In this document: one piece after another, positions 6,814 through 14,786 of the stretch
Layout of the letters: every line of letters starts with the position of its first letter
Numbering within the stretch: the stretch's first letter is position 1
NCBI GenBank assembly: GCA_034408745.1
Contig: JAWXCM010000066.1
Coordinates: 1-28,709, forward strand
From: JAWXCM01 sp034408745
GTDB taxonomy: Bacteria; Acidobacteriota; Terriglobia; Bryobacterales; Bryobacteraceae
Direction of reading: 5' to 3'
DNA length: 28,709 nt
Translations under genes and position numbers: made by a program
The notes under the pieces: generated by a model
What the model saw: the letters and a program-made list of their open reading frames with translations, nothing else
Database searches by the model: none
What the model was told of the DNA's origin: nothing

Positions 6814-9048
6814 ATGCCGATTCGTCCACCCGCTCTTGACGACCGGAATTTCGAGGACCTGGTTCAGGAACTGGTAGCGCGCATTCCAGCGCATACACCG
6901 GAGTGGACCAATCCGCGCCTCGGCGACCCCGGGCGGACTCTCATCGAGCTGTTTGCGTGGCTCACCGACACCCTGCTCTACCGCGTCAACCTGATCCCGG
7001 AACGTCAGCGCCTTGCGTTCCTGCGGCTGCTGGGTGCTCAGATGAAGCCGGCCGTCGCGGCGCGCGGACTCGTATCCGTCAAGCTAAATGAGCCCGATGC
7101 AACCGACGCACTGGTTCTCCGGTCACTGGCCACCATAAGCGCACCCGCTCCATTCGAAACTCTCACGGAACTCAGTGTCCTGCCAGTCACGTCGGAGGCT
7201 TACATAAAGCGGGCACCGACGGAGAAAGAGTCGGCAACTTTCGCGAACCTGGTTCAGGGGCTCGACCGTCTGTTTGGACTGAACGGCGCAGCCACTCCGT
7301 ACGTGACCACTCCGGTATTTCCGGGCGGACTGGCCACGCCGGAGGGGCAGGACATCAGCAAACCTCGCAGCACCGTTGACGGGTGCCTTTGGCTGGCCCT
7401 GCTGGCGCCGAAGAAAGACCTCGACAAGATGGCCGCAGTTCGCGCCACGCTCGGTCAAAGCGCTACGGGTGGCCAGCAGCTGATCAGCATCGGCGTCATG
7501 CCTGCAATCGAAGTCCCTGATATGTTCGCTGACGCCGGGCAGAATTCCCGCATCGAGCACGTCTGGGAGATCTCCACCGGCCTGCCCGACGGCGCGGGCC
7601 CGTCGATGCTGCGGCTGACGCAGGTAAGCGACAGCACCAGCGGACTGACCAGGCGGGGAGTGGAACGGCTTGCTCTTCCGGCCAGCGAATTCATCGGCGC
7701 ACCCAGCAACGACGTTCTGGATGCTCCGGATGCCGGCTTCGGCGACAAGCCTCCACGGCTCGACGATCCGGAGAAAGCATCGCGCCTGGTGGCGTGGCTG
7801 CGGCTGCGGCCTACAGTGGATCTGGAAAGCCTCGCTCTGAGCTGGGCTGGCGTCAACGCCGTCGAAATCGATCAGAGGCAGACCATTACCGGCCGGGTTG
7901 TGGGACAGAGCAACGGCAGCGCCGATCAGGTAATGCAGCTTCCGGCTGCGTCGGTCGAGAGTGCGACTTTCGTGCTTCAGGTGGAGGATCCCGGCCGCGG
8001 TTACGAAGTCTGGACGATGACGGATGACCTTGCGACAGCAGGGCGGGATTCGAAGGTGTATACGCTGGACTCCGAAGCCGGCACCGTTCAGTTCGGCGAC
8101 GGTTTGCGCGGCATGATCCCGGAAAGTACGCGTCGTGTACGCGTGGCCGTGATGCGAGCCGGCGGAGGGAGCGCAGGGAACGTGCCTCCCGGAACGCTGA
8201 CCGACATTAAGGCGAAGAACCTGCAGAATGCCGACATCACCCGCAACCTGAAAGTGATCCAGACGTTCGCCACCAATGGCGGTCAGGACGCCGAAACCCT
8301 GGTAGAAGCCGAGCGTCGCATACCGGCGCTGTTTCGCCACCGCGACCGCGCCGTAACCGCGGACGATTACAAGCGGCTGGCGCCCGAAGCTCCGGGCGTG
8401 CGGATGGGACGCGTCGAAGTGTTGCCCAGATTTCAGCCCCGGCAGCGTCGTTCAGAAGTTCCGGGTGTGGTGTCCGTGATGGTGCTGCCATTTCAGGCAG
8501 CTCGCCGGGCGCCGAACCCTCGCCCGGATCGCCCCTTCCTGGAGTCGGTGCATGCGCATCTGACCGATCGCCGGCCGCTTGCCACCGAACTGTACGTGAT
8601 TGGCTGCGAGTACGTGCCTCTGGCGCTCAGCGCGGCCGTGACAATCCTCGACGGCTTCGGACAGGAGACTGTGCTCAACGCCGTTACGGAGGCCCTGCGT
8701 GCGTATCTCTGGCCCTTGACACCCGGCGGTACAGACGGAGCGGGCTGGCGTCTGGGCCGCTCCGTCCGTGACCGCGAACTGGACGTCGCGATCGCGCGCG
8801 TTCCCGGCATCGACACGGTGAACGAAGTGAATCTGTTCGACCGAACTTCGGACAACAAGTGGAAACGAATCCCCCCGCTGACCGGTACCGGGTCGGCGGA
8901 GAAGGCCCTCGAACTGTGGCAACTGCCCGAATTGCTCGCCGTGGTGGTCGTTGCCGGCAACTCTGCGCCGACCGACCTCGATCCACCTTCCGGCGATGGC
9001 GCGACAATCGGCGTGCCTGTGGTCCCGGAGGTCTGCAGTGGATGCTAA
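6814..9048 (+). CDS. Baseplate J-like wedge protein (Afp11 / T4 gp6-like)
   Basis: The 744-aa product matches the large baseplate-J proteins of eCIS, the main wedge subunit linking hub to periphery. The N-terminus has the typical 'FEDLVQELVARIPAHTPEWT', 'GDPGRTLIELFAWLTDTLLY' and 'RVNLIPERQRLAFLRLLG'. The middle has 'VQFGDGLRGMIPESTRRVRV' followed by 'GGGSAGNVPPGTL', and 'ALFRHRDRAVTADDYKRLA', the classic J-domain run. The C-terminus shows 'VVVVAGNSAPTDLDPP' and ends 'PVVPEVCSGC'. The start is 3 bases after the gp25 stop, and the 3' end overlaps the next gene by 11 bases. Order gp25 then J is standard. Confidence 0.93.
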   Translation: MPIRPPALDDRNFEDLVQELVARIPAHTPEWTNPRLGDPGRTLIELFAWLTDTLLYRVNLIPERQRLAFLRLLGAQMKPAVAARGLVSVKLNEPDATDALVLRSLATISAPAPFETLTELSVLPVTSEAYIKRAPTEKESATFANLVQGLDRLFGLNGAATPYVTTPVFPGGLATPEGQDISKPRSTVDGCLWLALLAPKKDLDKMAAVRATLGQSATGGQQLISIGVMPAIEVPDMFADAGQNSRIEHVWEISTGLPDGAGPSMLRLTQVSDSTSGLTRRGVERLALPASEFIGAPSNDVLDAPDAGFGDKPPRLDDPEKASRLVAWLRLRPTVDLESLALSWAGVNAVEIDQRQTITGRVVGQSNGSADQVMQLPAASVESATFVLQVEDPGRGYEVWTMTDDLATAGRDSKVYTLDSEAGTVQFGDGLRGMIPESTRRVRVAVMRAGGGSAGNVPPGTLTDIKAKNLQNADITRNLKVIQTFATNGGQDAETLVEAERRIPALFRHRDRAVTADDYKRLAPEAPGVRMGRVEVLPRFQPRQRRSEVPGVVSVMVLPFQAARRAPNPRPDRPFLESVHAHLTDRRPLATELYVIGCEYVPLALSAAVTILDGFGQETVLNAVTEALRAYLWPLTPGGTDGAGWRLGRSVRDRELDVAIARVPGIDTVNEVNLFDRTSDNKWKRIPPLTGTGSAEKALELWQLPELLAVVVVAGNSAPTDLDPPSGDGATIGVPVVPEVCSGC
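9027..9031 (+). promoter_or_regulatory. Shine-Dalgarno GGAGG deciding the GTG start at 9038
   Basis: GGAGG lies 6 bases before GTG 9038 and within the end of the baseplate-J gene. It supports the GTG over the longer in-frame ATG at 8951, whose extra 29 residues are only a frame-shifted read of the upstream gene. Confidence 0.6.
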
Positions 9049-11485
9049 CGGCCAGCGCTTCTGGATGCTGGGCGGGACCGCAACAGACTGGCGGCTGCAG
9101 GATGAGCCGCGCCTGCGCTACCAGGAGGATCGGCGCAGCCTGGTGCTCCGCAGCCAGCGGGATTTCCCTGAAATACCCGACGCCCCGGCGAATGCCGAAG
9201 CGCAGCTGGCCGCGGTTCCGCAATCCAACGATGCTTACGGTACGCGAGCTTTCTTCGATTCGATCAGCGGCGTAGTTCTGGCGACCGGAGCCGTGCCCGG
9301 CTCGACGCCGATCTTCCGAGTGCCGCCCGGCCAGACCCTCACGGATCTCGCCGATGGGTACGACGGCGTGCTGTATCTCGCGCTCGGCGGAAGCGTCACG
9401 CTGGTGGATTTGCGGCGTCGATGGAAACCGGTTGAGGTCACGGCTGCCGATTTCACAGCCTGGCGCATCGCAACGCATGTCGGCGGCGGAGCGTGGGTGC
9501 TGGACCGAACGCGCCGTCGCCTTGCGCGCCTGCGCGGCATGCCGATTCGTGAGGAGCGAGGTACGTACGCCCCAGGCACGTTCCGGCCCTCTCCGGAGAA
9601 TCCGGATCCGCCCATACTGACGCCGCGGCCCGAACTGGATTTGCCGGCCGATGAGGATCCGGTGGCGCTGGCGACAAATGACGCCGGTGAACTCGCGGTG
9701 CTCACGTGGGTTGCAGGTGGCCTTGCGCGAGTCCGCGTGCTCAATGCGGGAGGCCGTTTCAGTGAGCCGGTCTCACTCGCCGGGGCCAGTCATCCGTTTA
9801 GCCTGACGTGGGCAGGACCTGATCGCATTGCCGTGCTCCTGGTGGGAGCAAGACGCGCGGCAGCGTACGACATCAGGGGCGCCCGCGGGACGGTAAAAGC
9901 TTCGGGCGACGTCTATCCGCTGCCAAAGCACGACGGCGGTCCATTCGTCCACGGCACAACGCTGCCTCGACACTTTCCCACCTTCACGGGAAGTTCGCCT
10001 CTGGTCCATCTGTCTGCTCCGGCCTTCGTCTCGGAAGGCTGGGTTCGAAACGAGCGGGCGGTAGACAGCGGAAACGCCAATACGGCGTGGCACCGGCTGT
10101 ATGTGGAGGCCGACCTCCCACCGAAATGCGGTATTGCAATTCATCTGACCACCACGGACACGGCAGTCGCTCCGCCTGACTCGGCCACATGGCACGAGCA
10201 CCGGTTTGGGTACCTTCAGGATGCTCCCGACCGTCCGGGTACGGCGCAGGGAGCGTGGCTGCCCCACGCTTCGGAACTGCCGTTCTACACGGGGCTCACG
10301 TCCTGTGATCCCTGTAAAGATCGCACGGGGCTGTTCACCGCACTCATCCAGCGGCCGGGGTTTCGGGTTCGAACGCTCCGCGGCCGCTATCTTTGGGCGC
10401 GTGTACGACTCTACGGAGACGGGCGCACTACTCCCGAACTTTTCGCACTTCGTGCGTGGGGATCTCGCTTTTCTTACCTGAACCGATACCTGCCGGAACT
10501 GTATCGCGAGACCGTCTTTGGAGAGGATGCCAACGAGGCTGGGGCGGCAACACGGCCCGACTTTCTGGAACGATTCCTGGACAACTTCGAAGGCATCCTC
10601 ACGCCCATCGAAGACCGCGTGGCTTCCTCCTGGCTGGTCACCGACGCTCGCACCACTCCGGATGAAGCGCTGGACTGGCTGGCTGGCTGGATCGGTCTTG
10701 CGTTCGATTCGGCTTATCCTCAGGAACGGCGCCGTCGACTTCTCCAGGCGACTCCGGATATCTCCCGCCGGCACGGAACGCTGCAGGGTCTGGGGCTCGC
10801 GCTGGAAACAGCAACGGGTGGGGGAGTTTCGAGCGGGCGGGTCGTAATCCTCGAGGATTTTCGGCTGAGGCGGACATTTTCCACCATACTGGGTGCCGAT
10901 TTATCGGACTCTAAAGACCCTCTCCTCGCTGGAGTTGGAGTTTCTGGAAATTCCTTTGTCGGGGACACGCTGTTCGTTGGCGAAGAGAATCAGAAAGAAT
11001 TCCTGGCACTTTTCCGGGCAACGATGCCCACGTCGGGCGCCGAGGCAGCCGCTATCCAGGAATTCCTCGACCGCCTTGCCTTTCGCGTCACCATTCTGGT
11101 CCATCACGACACCTCCGCGGAGGAGCTCGGCCTCCTCCGCCGTGTGTGCGAACTGGAGGCGCCCGCGCATGTGGCGGTGCGGGTGGAGCGCGCCCAGGAG
11201 GCCTTCCTCGTGGGAATGGCAGCGCTCGTCGGAGTGGACAGTTATCTGGCGCCGAAGCCCCGGCCGAAGCCCGTGCAGGTAGATATCAGCGGACTGGGAC
11301 TGCGTGACTTCATACAGCGCCCGCCCAGCCTCGACCCCCGCCTTGAAGGCGGAACTGTAGATGAGAACAGGCCCGCTGCGCAGGTTGCACTGGCGCCGGG
11401 AAGCGCAATTACCCTGGACGCGAGCGAGTCGTCTGCGTCTTCGGGTCGAACAATCGTCCGCTATTTCTGGACCAGACTGAATTAA
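9038..11485 (+). CDS. Large tail protein I-like wedge protein (Afp12-like) with half a PKD domain at its C-terminus
   Basis: From GTG 9038 the product is 815 aa. Residues about 80-330 look like beta-propeller blades ('ADGYDGVLYLALGGSVTLVD', 'GGGAWVLDRTRRRLARLRG', 'DPVALATNDAGELAVLTWVA'). Residues about 480-720 are the phage tail protein I / gp7-like part: 'YLNRYLPELYRE', 'DFLERFLDNFEGILTPIEDR', 'DEALDWLAGWIGLAF', 'YPQERRRRLLQATPDISRRH' and 'GTLQGLGLALETATGG'. The last 40 residues ('AQVALAPGSAITLDASESSA' then 'GRTIVRYFWTRLN') resemble the first half of a PKD/Ig-like domain, ending exactly where the second half would begin. The product is a baseplate wedge component acting with the J protein; the C-terminal half-domain may dock the next gene product. 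Confidence 0.87.
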   Translation: MDANGQRFWMLGGTATDWRLQDEPRLRYQEDRRSLVLRSQRDFPEIPDAPANAEAQLAAVPQSNDAYGTRAFFDSISGVVLATGAVPGSTPIFRVPPGQTLTDLADGYDGVLYLALGGSVTLVDLRRRWKPVEVTAADFTAWRIATHVGGGAWVLDRTRRRLARLRGMPIREERGTYAPGTFRPSPENPDPPILTPRPELDLPADEDPVALATNDAGELAVLTWVAGGLARVRVLNAGGRFSEPVSLAGASHPFSLTWAGPDRIAVLLVGARRAAAYDIRGARGTVKASGDVYPLPKHDGGPFVHGTTLPRHFPTFTGSSPLVHLSAPAFVSEGWVRNERAVDSGNANTAWHRLYVEADLPPKCGIAIHLTTTDTAVAPPDSATWHEHRFGYLQDAPDRPGTAQGAWLPHASELPFYTGLTSCDPCKDRTGLFTALIQRPGFRVRTLRGRYLWARVRLYGDGRTTPELFALRAWGSRFSYLNRYLPELYRETVFGEDANEAGAATRPDFLERFLDNFEGILTPIEDRVASSWLVTDARTTPDEALDWLAGWIGLAFDSAYPQERRRRLLQATPDISRRHGTLQGLGLALETATGGGVSSGRVVILEDFRLRRTFSTILGADLSDSKDPLLAGVGVSGNSFVGDTLFVGEENQKEFLALFRATMPTSGAEAAAIQEFLDRLAFRVTILVHHDTSAEELGLLRRVCELEAPAHVAVRVERAQEAFLVGMAALVGVDSYLAPKPRPKPVQVDISGLGLRDFIQRPPSLDPRLEGGTVDENRPAAQVALAPGSAITLDASESSASSGRTIVRYFWTRLN

Positions 11486-11494
11486 TCGAATCGC

Positions 11495-11501
11495 AAAGGA
11501 G
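11495..11501 (+). promoter_or_regulatory. Shine-Dalgarno AAAGGAG for the 121-aa PKD-like gene
   Basis: AAAGGAG sits 7 bases before ATG 11509 in the 23-base gap after the preceding stop. It shows that the downstream reading frame is a separately initiated gene rather than leftover sequence behind a nonsense mutation. Confidence 0.65.
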
Positions 11502-11508
11502 CAAGTTA

Positions 11509-11874
11509 ATGCCTGTATTTAGAGTTGGCGACACCCAAACCACCACCACCCCGACAATCACGGTCGAAGACCTCGAGGTCGGGCGGCATGTCTTTCAGCT
11601 CGTTGTGGAAGACGACTCCGGCAATAAGTCGCAGGAAGCCACCGTCGAGGTGATCGTCCGCGATACGAGACTGCCCACAGCAATCATCGAAGCGGTGCCA
11701 CCTGTGGAGGCAGGTGCACGATTCAATCTGGACGGACGCCGCTCGTCCGACGTGGCCCCTGGACAAATCAGGAACTGGGTATGGACACGTCTGGCCGATG
11801 TCGGCGTGCGACCTCCCATTGATCGTGGGCCTTTGACGCCAATCGGCCCGGTCATCGAAAGGCCCAATACATAA
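11509..11874 (+). CDS. Small PKD/Ig-like protein (121 aa) made of two non-matching half-domains
   Basis: The first roughly 50 residues ('TQTTTTPTITVEDLEVGRHV' then 'FQLVVEDDSGNKSQEATVEV') read like the second half of a PKD domain, the part following the Y-x-W strand. Residues about 53-95 ('PTAIIEAVPPVEAGARFNLD' ... 'QIRNWVWTRLADV') read like the first half of another PKD domain. A proline-rich end follows. Thus the protein seems able to complete the half-domain at the end of the upstream 815-aa protein and to offer a new half to the 59-aa protein encoded next. The frame differs from both neighbours and the gene has its own Shine-Dalgarno site. It is probably a small accessory piece of the baseplate or fibre; this is inference. 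Confidence 0.75.
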   Translation: MPVFRVGDTQTTTTPTITVEDLEVGRHVFQLVVEDDSGNKSQEATVEVIVRDTRLPTAIIEAVPPVEAGARFNLDGRRSSDVAPGQIRNWVWTRLADVGVRPPIDRGPLTPIGPVIERPNT

Positions 11875-11884
11875 GGACTGACGT

Positions 11885-12064
11885 ATGGCGACCCTGAAAG
11901 TGAATGAAACCAGGACGACAACCACCGGCTTCCTCACCATTGACGCCGGACTTCCACCGGGGCGCTACCGGTATCAGCTTGTTGTGCAGGACGACCAGGG
12001 CAACCGAAGCGCACCGGTACAAATCGTCGTGATCATTCGGCCGACCACGAGAGGACCACGATGA
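11885..12064 (+). CDS. 59-aa PKD/Ig-like half-domain protein
   Basis: A short gene of 59 codons: it starts at ATG 11885, 10 bases after the preceding stop, and its TGA overlaps the next ATG (ATGA at 12061-12064). An AAGGA lies at 11873-11877. Its product ('MATLKVNETRTTTTGFLTID', 'PPGRYRYQLVVQDDQGNRSA', 'VQIVVIIRP') is clearly similar to the first 50 residues of the upstream 121-aa protein: the same TTTT run, the G-R-(H/Y)-x-(F/Y)-Q-L-V-V-x-D-D-x-G-N-(K/R)-S core and a hydrophobic last strand. It has the character of only the second half of a PKD domain. The similarity at protein level and the gene-to-gene overlaps support it being real. Confidence 0.75.
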   Translation: MATLKVNETRTTTTGFLTIDAGLPPGRYRYQLVVQDDQGNRSAPVQIVVIIRPTTRGPR

Positions 12065-12894
12065 GCGATACGGTGAAAGACCCGCTGGTGACGCGTTATC
12101 TGCCTGATCGCGTGTTTTACGCCACCGGTGCAATGCTCGGTGCCGAAGATTTCAGCGCCGAGCAGACCTACCATCGCGGGCGGCTCGCACGCGCTGCCAA
12201 GTACCTGCACGGCAGCGGCACGCTCGCGGGCCTCAACGTCGAGTACAAGCCGGCGGCCGGGACGGTTGAAGAGGAAATCGTGGTTCACCCCGGCATCGCC
12301 ATCGACCGTCTCGGCAGGATGATTGAGGTTCCGTCCGATGCCTGCATCCGGCTCGGCCGCTGGTACCGCTCACAGCAAACCGGTGATTTGTTTCAGGGCT
12401 TCCATGCGGCCGACGGCGGCGTGCTTGTCGACTTGTTTGTGCGCTTCGTCCCGTGCGAACGCAGCAGGACACCAGCGTTCGCGTCCGGACCGTTCGACGC
12501 CCTTGATGCCGTGGTTCCGTCCCGCCTGCGTGACGCGTATCGTCTGGAGCTGGTGATTCGTAAGGAGCCCGGCGCGCCGCCTCTGCCCGTCAGTCGCTGG
12601 CCCGATCTGGCTGCGATTCCCGATCCCGCGGCACGCCGCACCGCTCTGCACGAAGCGATTCTCACCGCCTGGACCGACGGCACCGATTCGCGCGACGACG
12701 ACGACAATCTGGAGCGAGCTGTGGAGCAGGTGGAAGGACAGGACACAACATCCCTGTTTCTGGCCCGCCTGACGCTGCCGGCCACGTCCGGTTCACCCCC
12801 TGCCCGCACCGCGGGGGCCAACGTTCCTGTAGACAACCTGGTAAGGCAATTCGTATACGCGACAGATGCGCTGCCGCGATGGCTCGGAGCATAG
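12061..12894 (+). CDS. Unknown eCIS protein with shared 'tGxxLxxeDFxxEQ' N-terminal domain (277 aa)
   Basis: The function is unknown. Residues about 19-110 carry a domain also found in the next two genes: 'FYATGAMLGAEDFSAEQTYH', then 'AAKYLHGSGTLAGLNVEYK', then 'VHPGIAIDRLGRMIEVPSDA'. The pattern is an aromatic-x-T/D-G-x-x-L start, EQ-x-Y, LHG-x-G-x-x-x-GL-x-V, and a glycine-rich 'G-x-A-I-D-x-x-G-x-x-I' strand pair. From memory, this arrangement recurs in hypothetical proteins of phage-tail-like clusters. The remainder has an acidic stretch (DSRDDDDN). It starts in an ATGA overlap with the 59-aa gene and is followed by a strong GGAGGAG. Confidence 0.75.
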   Translation: MSDTVKDPLVTRYLPDRVFYATGAMLGAEDFSAEQTYHRGRLARAAKYLHGSGTLAGLNVEYKPAAGTVEEEIVVHPGIAIDRLGRMIEVPSDACIRLGRWYRSQQTGDLFQGFHAADGGVLVDLFVRFVPCERSRTPAFASGPFDALDAVVPSRLRDAYRLELVIRKEPGAPPLPVSRWPDLAAIPDPAARRTALHEAILTAWTDGTDSRDDDDNLERAVEQVEGQDTTSLFLARLTLPATSGSPPARTAGANVPVDNLVRQFVYATDALPRWLGA

Positions 12895-12900
12895 GAGGAG
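12894..12900 (+). promoter_or_regulatory. Shine-Dalgarno GGAGGAG deciding the start at 12906
   Basis: A near-perfect site begins on the last base of the preceding TAG and ends 5 bases before ATG 12906. It favours that start over the in-frame ATG at 12879, which lies inside the upstream gene. Confidence 0.7.
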
Positions 12901-12905
12901 ATCGC

Positions 12906-14786
12906 ATGTTCAGCTCTGTTCGCGGTTCTGCAAGGGAGCGCATCGACGTTTCCGAGTTCGAGCGGCTGCGCGCCGCCGGGTCCGTCATCCTCGACCCTCG
13001 CCTGACGCGGCCCCGATATTTCGACGGGCGCTTCCTCACGGCGCGCGACCTGACGCGCGAGCAGACGTACTTCCTCACCCGGCAGGCGGACCTCGGGCGC
13101 GCCGGCGGCTCGGGCGTCGTCTCCGGGCTCGGGGTGGAACGGGGAGCCACGGCCAGTTCAGTTCAGATCCAGCCTGGCCACGGCATCACGCCTACAGGCG
13201 AGCTGGTGATGGTTCCGCAGTCGCTGACGCTGGAACTGTCCGACGTGGGCGAGATCCAGCGGCTGGATGCGGCCTTCGGTCTCAGCCGGATCCCACGCGC
13301 TCCGGCCCGCGGCCGTACCGGGCTGTTCGTGCTGGCACTGCGTCCCGTTGAGTTCACAGCCAATCCGGTCGCCTCCTACCCCACCGTGGTCGACGGCGCG
13401 CGAACCGTGGAGGACGGAGACATCATCGAAGCAGTCGCTGTTTCCGTAATTCCCTATCCCGACGATGGCGGTCGCAACGAAACGGAAGATATTCGCTCGC
13501 GAATTGCACGCCAAATCTTTGTCGAGGGCCAGACTCGCGGAATCGCTTCCGCAGTGCTTCCGATTGCCATGATCGCGCTCGACCGGGGCATTGTGCAGTG
13601 GCTCGACCCTTTTCTGGTGCGTCGCGAAGCAGGTGCGGAGCAGGGCAGCGTGCTGGGTCTCAACCTTGTTCCGAGAGCGCTGAGAGAAGCGCACCTGCTG
13701 CAATACGTCCGGCAGTTTAACGATGTGTTGGAACAGCGTTCCCGGGGCAGCCGCGGTCTGCGATTCGCGGCGTCGGAGCATTTCCTTACACTCCCGGCTG
13801 TTGGTCCAATGCCGTCGGCCGCCGTCAATCCCGCGGACTTTAGTCAGATCTACTTCCCCGCCCAGGTGGATGTCAATCTCTCAGTGATCCCTGAGGACGA
13901 GTTGGGTGCCCTCATCGAAGAGGGCCTGATGCTCAACCCCATCGATCTCACGGCTGCGCCGGAAGAACTGGAGTCGACGTCAGTCCTGGTGCTCGCCACC
14001 GCCCCCCGGGCTCAGATTGCGAGCCTTGCCGCGCAACTCGGTAACCTGACCGTGCCGCTGAGATCGGCGGCTCCAGCGCAGCTTTCGCAACGCCGTCCCA
14101 TTGATGTCCTGCGTGGGCTGACGCTTTCGCGTCTGCTGCCGCCGACCCTCGACGTGTCCTCCGTGGCCGACAACGCATGGCGCCAGGTACTCTCGCAAAG
14201 CTCCTCGTTGTGGTATGTGCGCCGTCGAAACGAACTGGTCAAGAGCCAGGTTACAGGAACCATCACACTGGTCAATACCGGTGATGTCCAGAGGGAACTG
14301 ACTCTCAACAATCAAATCGATGCACTCGGCGTCCGGGCACAGTTCGACACGTTAATGGGGCGGTCCAGCACGCTGGCCAGGGCGGAGATCGTCAAACGCC
14401 TCTCCGCGCAGGCTGTGGTGAACTCGCCAACGCTGCTGCAGGCCGCTCTCAGCGACCTGACAGCTTCTCCCACGCTCGACGCAACCTCCGCTCTGACCAC
14501 ACTGTCGCGGGTCGAAACAGCGGGTTTGGGCGAAGGGCTGAAGAGGATGGAAGCGGCTTCCACCGACCTCAGAACGCCGGCCATAGCGACGGTCCTCGCC
14601 AACTCGGGGGCAGCCATCGAGCTCGACCGGGCCAGCAGGACACTCGCGCCGGCTGTGCTCGCGACTCTGGCGAACGAGATCGCCACCGAGGCGGCAAGCG
14701 GAGCGGAAGATGCACCCGCAAGAGTCGCTGTTCTCATCCGTTCCAGGCTGGGAGGCATTGCCAATGCGACCCGCACGAATCGTTAA
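12906..14786 (+). CDS. Unknown eCIS protein, second copy of the shared N-terminal domain (626 aa)
   Basis: Starting at ATG 12906 the product is 626 aa. Residues about 35-125 repeat the domain of the preceding gene: 'YFDGRFLTARDLTREQTYFL', 'GSGVVSGLGVERGA', 'IQPGHGITPTGELVMVPQSL'. The rest is predicted mixed alpha/beta. The last roughly 200 residues are alanine-, leucine- and threonine-rich and likely helical ('SSTLARAEIVKRLSAQAVVN', 'TLAPAVLATLANEIATEAAS'). No enzyme motif, signal peptide or membrane segment was seen. It overlaps the next gene by 23 bases. A structural role in the baseplate periphery or in fibre attachment would fit its place after the wedge genes; this is inference. Confidence 0.78.
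   Translation: MFSSVRGSARERIDVSEFERLRAAGSVILDPRLTRPRYFDGRFLTARDLTREQTYFLTRQADLGRAGGSGVVSGLGVERGATASSVQIQPGHGITPTGELVMVPQSLTLELSDVGEIQRLDAAFGLSRIPRAPARGRTGLFVLALRPVEFTANPVASYPTVVDGARTVEDGDIIEAVAVSVIPYPDDGGRNETEDIRSRIARQIFVEGQTRGIASAVLPIAMIALDRGIVQWLDPFLVRREAGAEQGSVLGLNLVPRALREAHLLQYVRQFNDVLEQRSRGSRGLRFAASEHFLTLPAVGPMPSAAVNPADFSQIYFPAQVDVNLSVIPEDELGALIEEGLMLNPIDLTAAPEELESTSVLVLATAPRAQIASLAAQLGNLTVPLRSAAPAQLSQRRPIDVLRGLTLSRLLPPTLDVSSVADNAWRQVLSQSSSLWYVRRRNELVKSQVTGTITLVNTGDVQRELTLNNQIDALGVRAQFDTLMGRSSTLARAEIVKRLSAQAVVNSPTLLQAALSDLTASPTLDATSALTTLSRVETAGLGEGLKRMEAASTDLRTPAIATVLANSGAAIELDRASRTLAPAVLATLANEIATEAASGAEDAPARVAVLIRSRLGGIANATRTNR
14751..14755 (+). promoter_or_regulatory. Shine-Dalgarno GGAGG for the 1263-aa gene
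   Basis: GGAGG lies 8 bases before ATG 14764 and inside the end of the preceding gene. It favours that start over the in-frame ATG at 14710. Confidence 0.55.

Noticed and set aside
7123..8340. 405-aa open frame on the minus strand
   Set aside because: Lies fully inside the baseplate-J gene, which has clear family motifs; composition is typical of a shadow frame.
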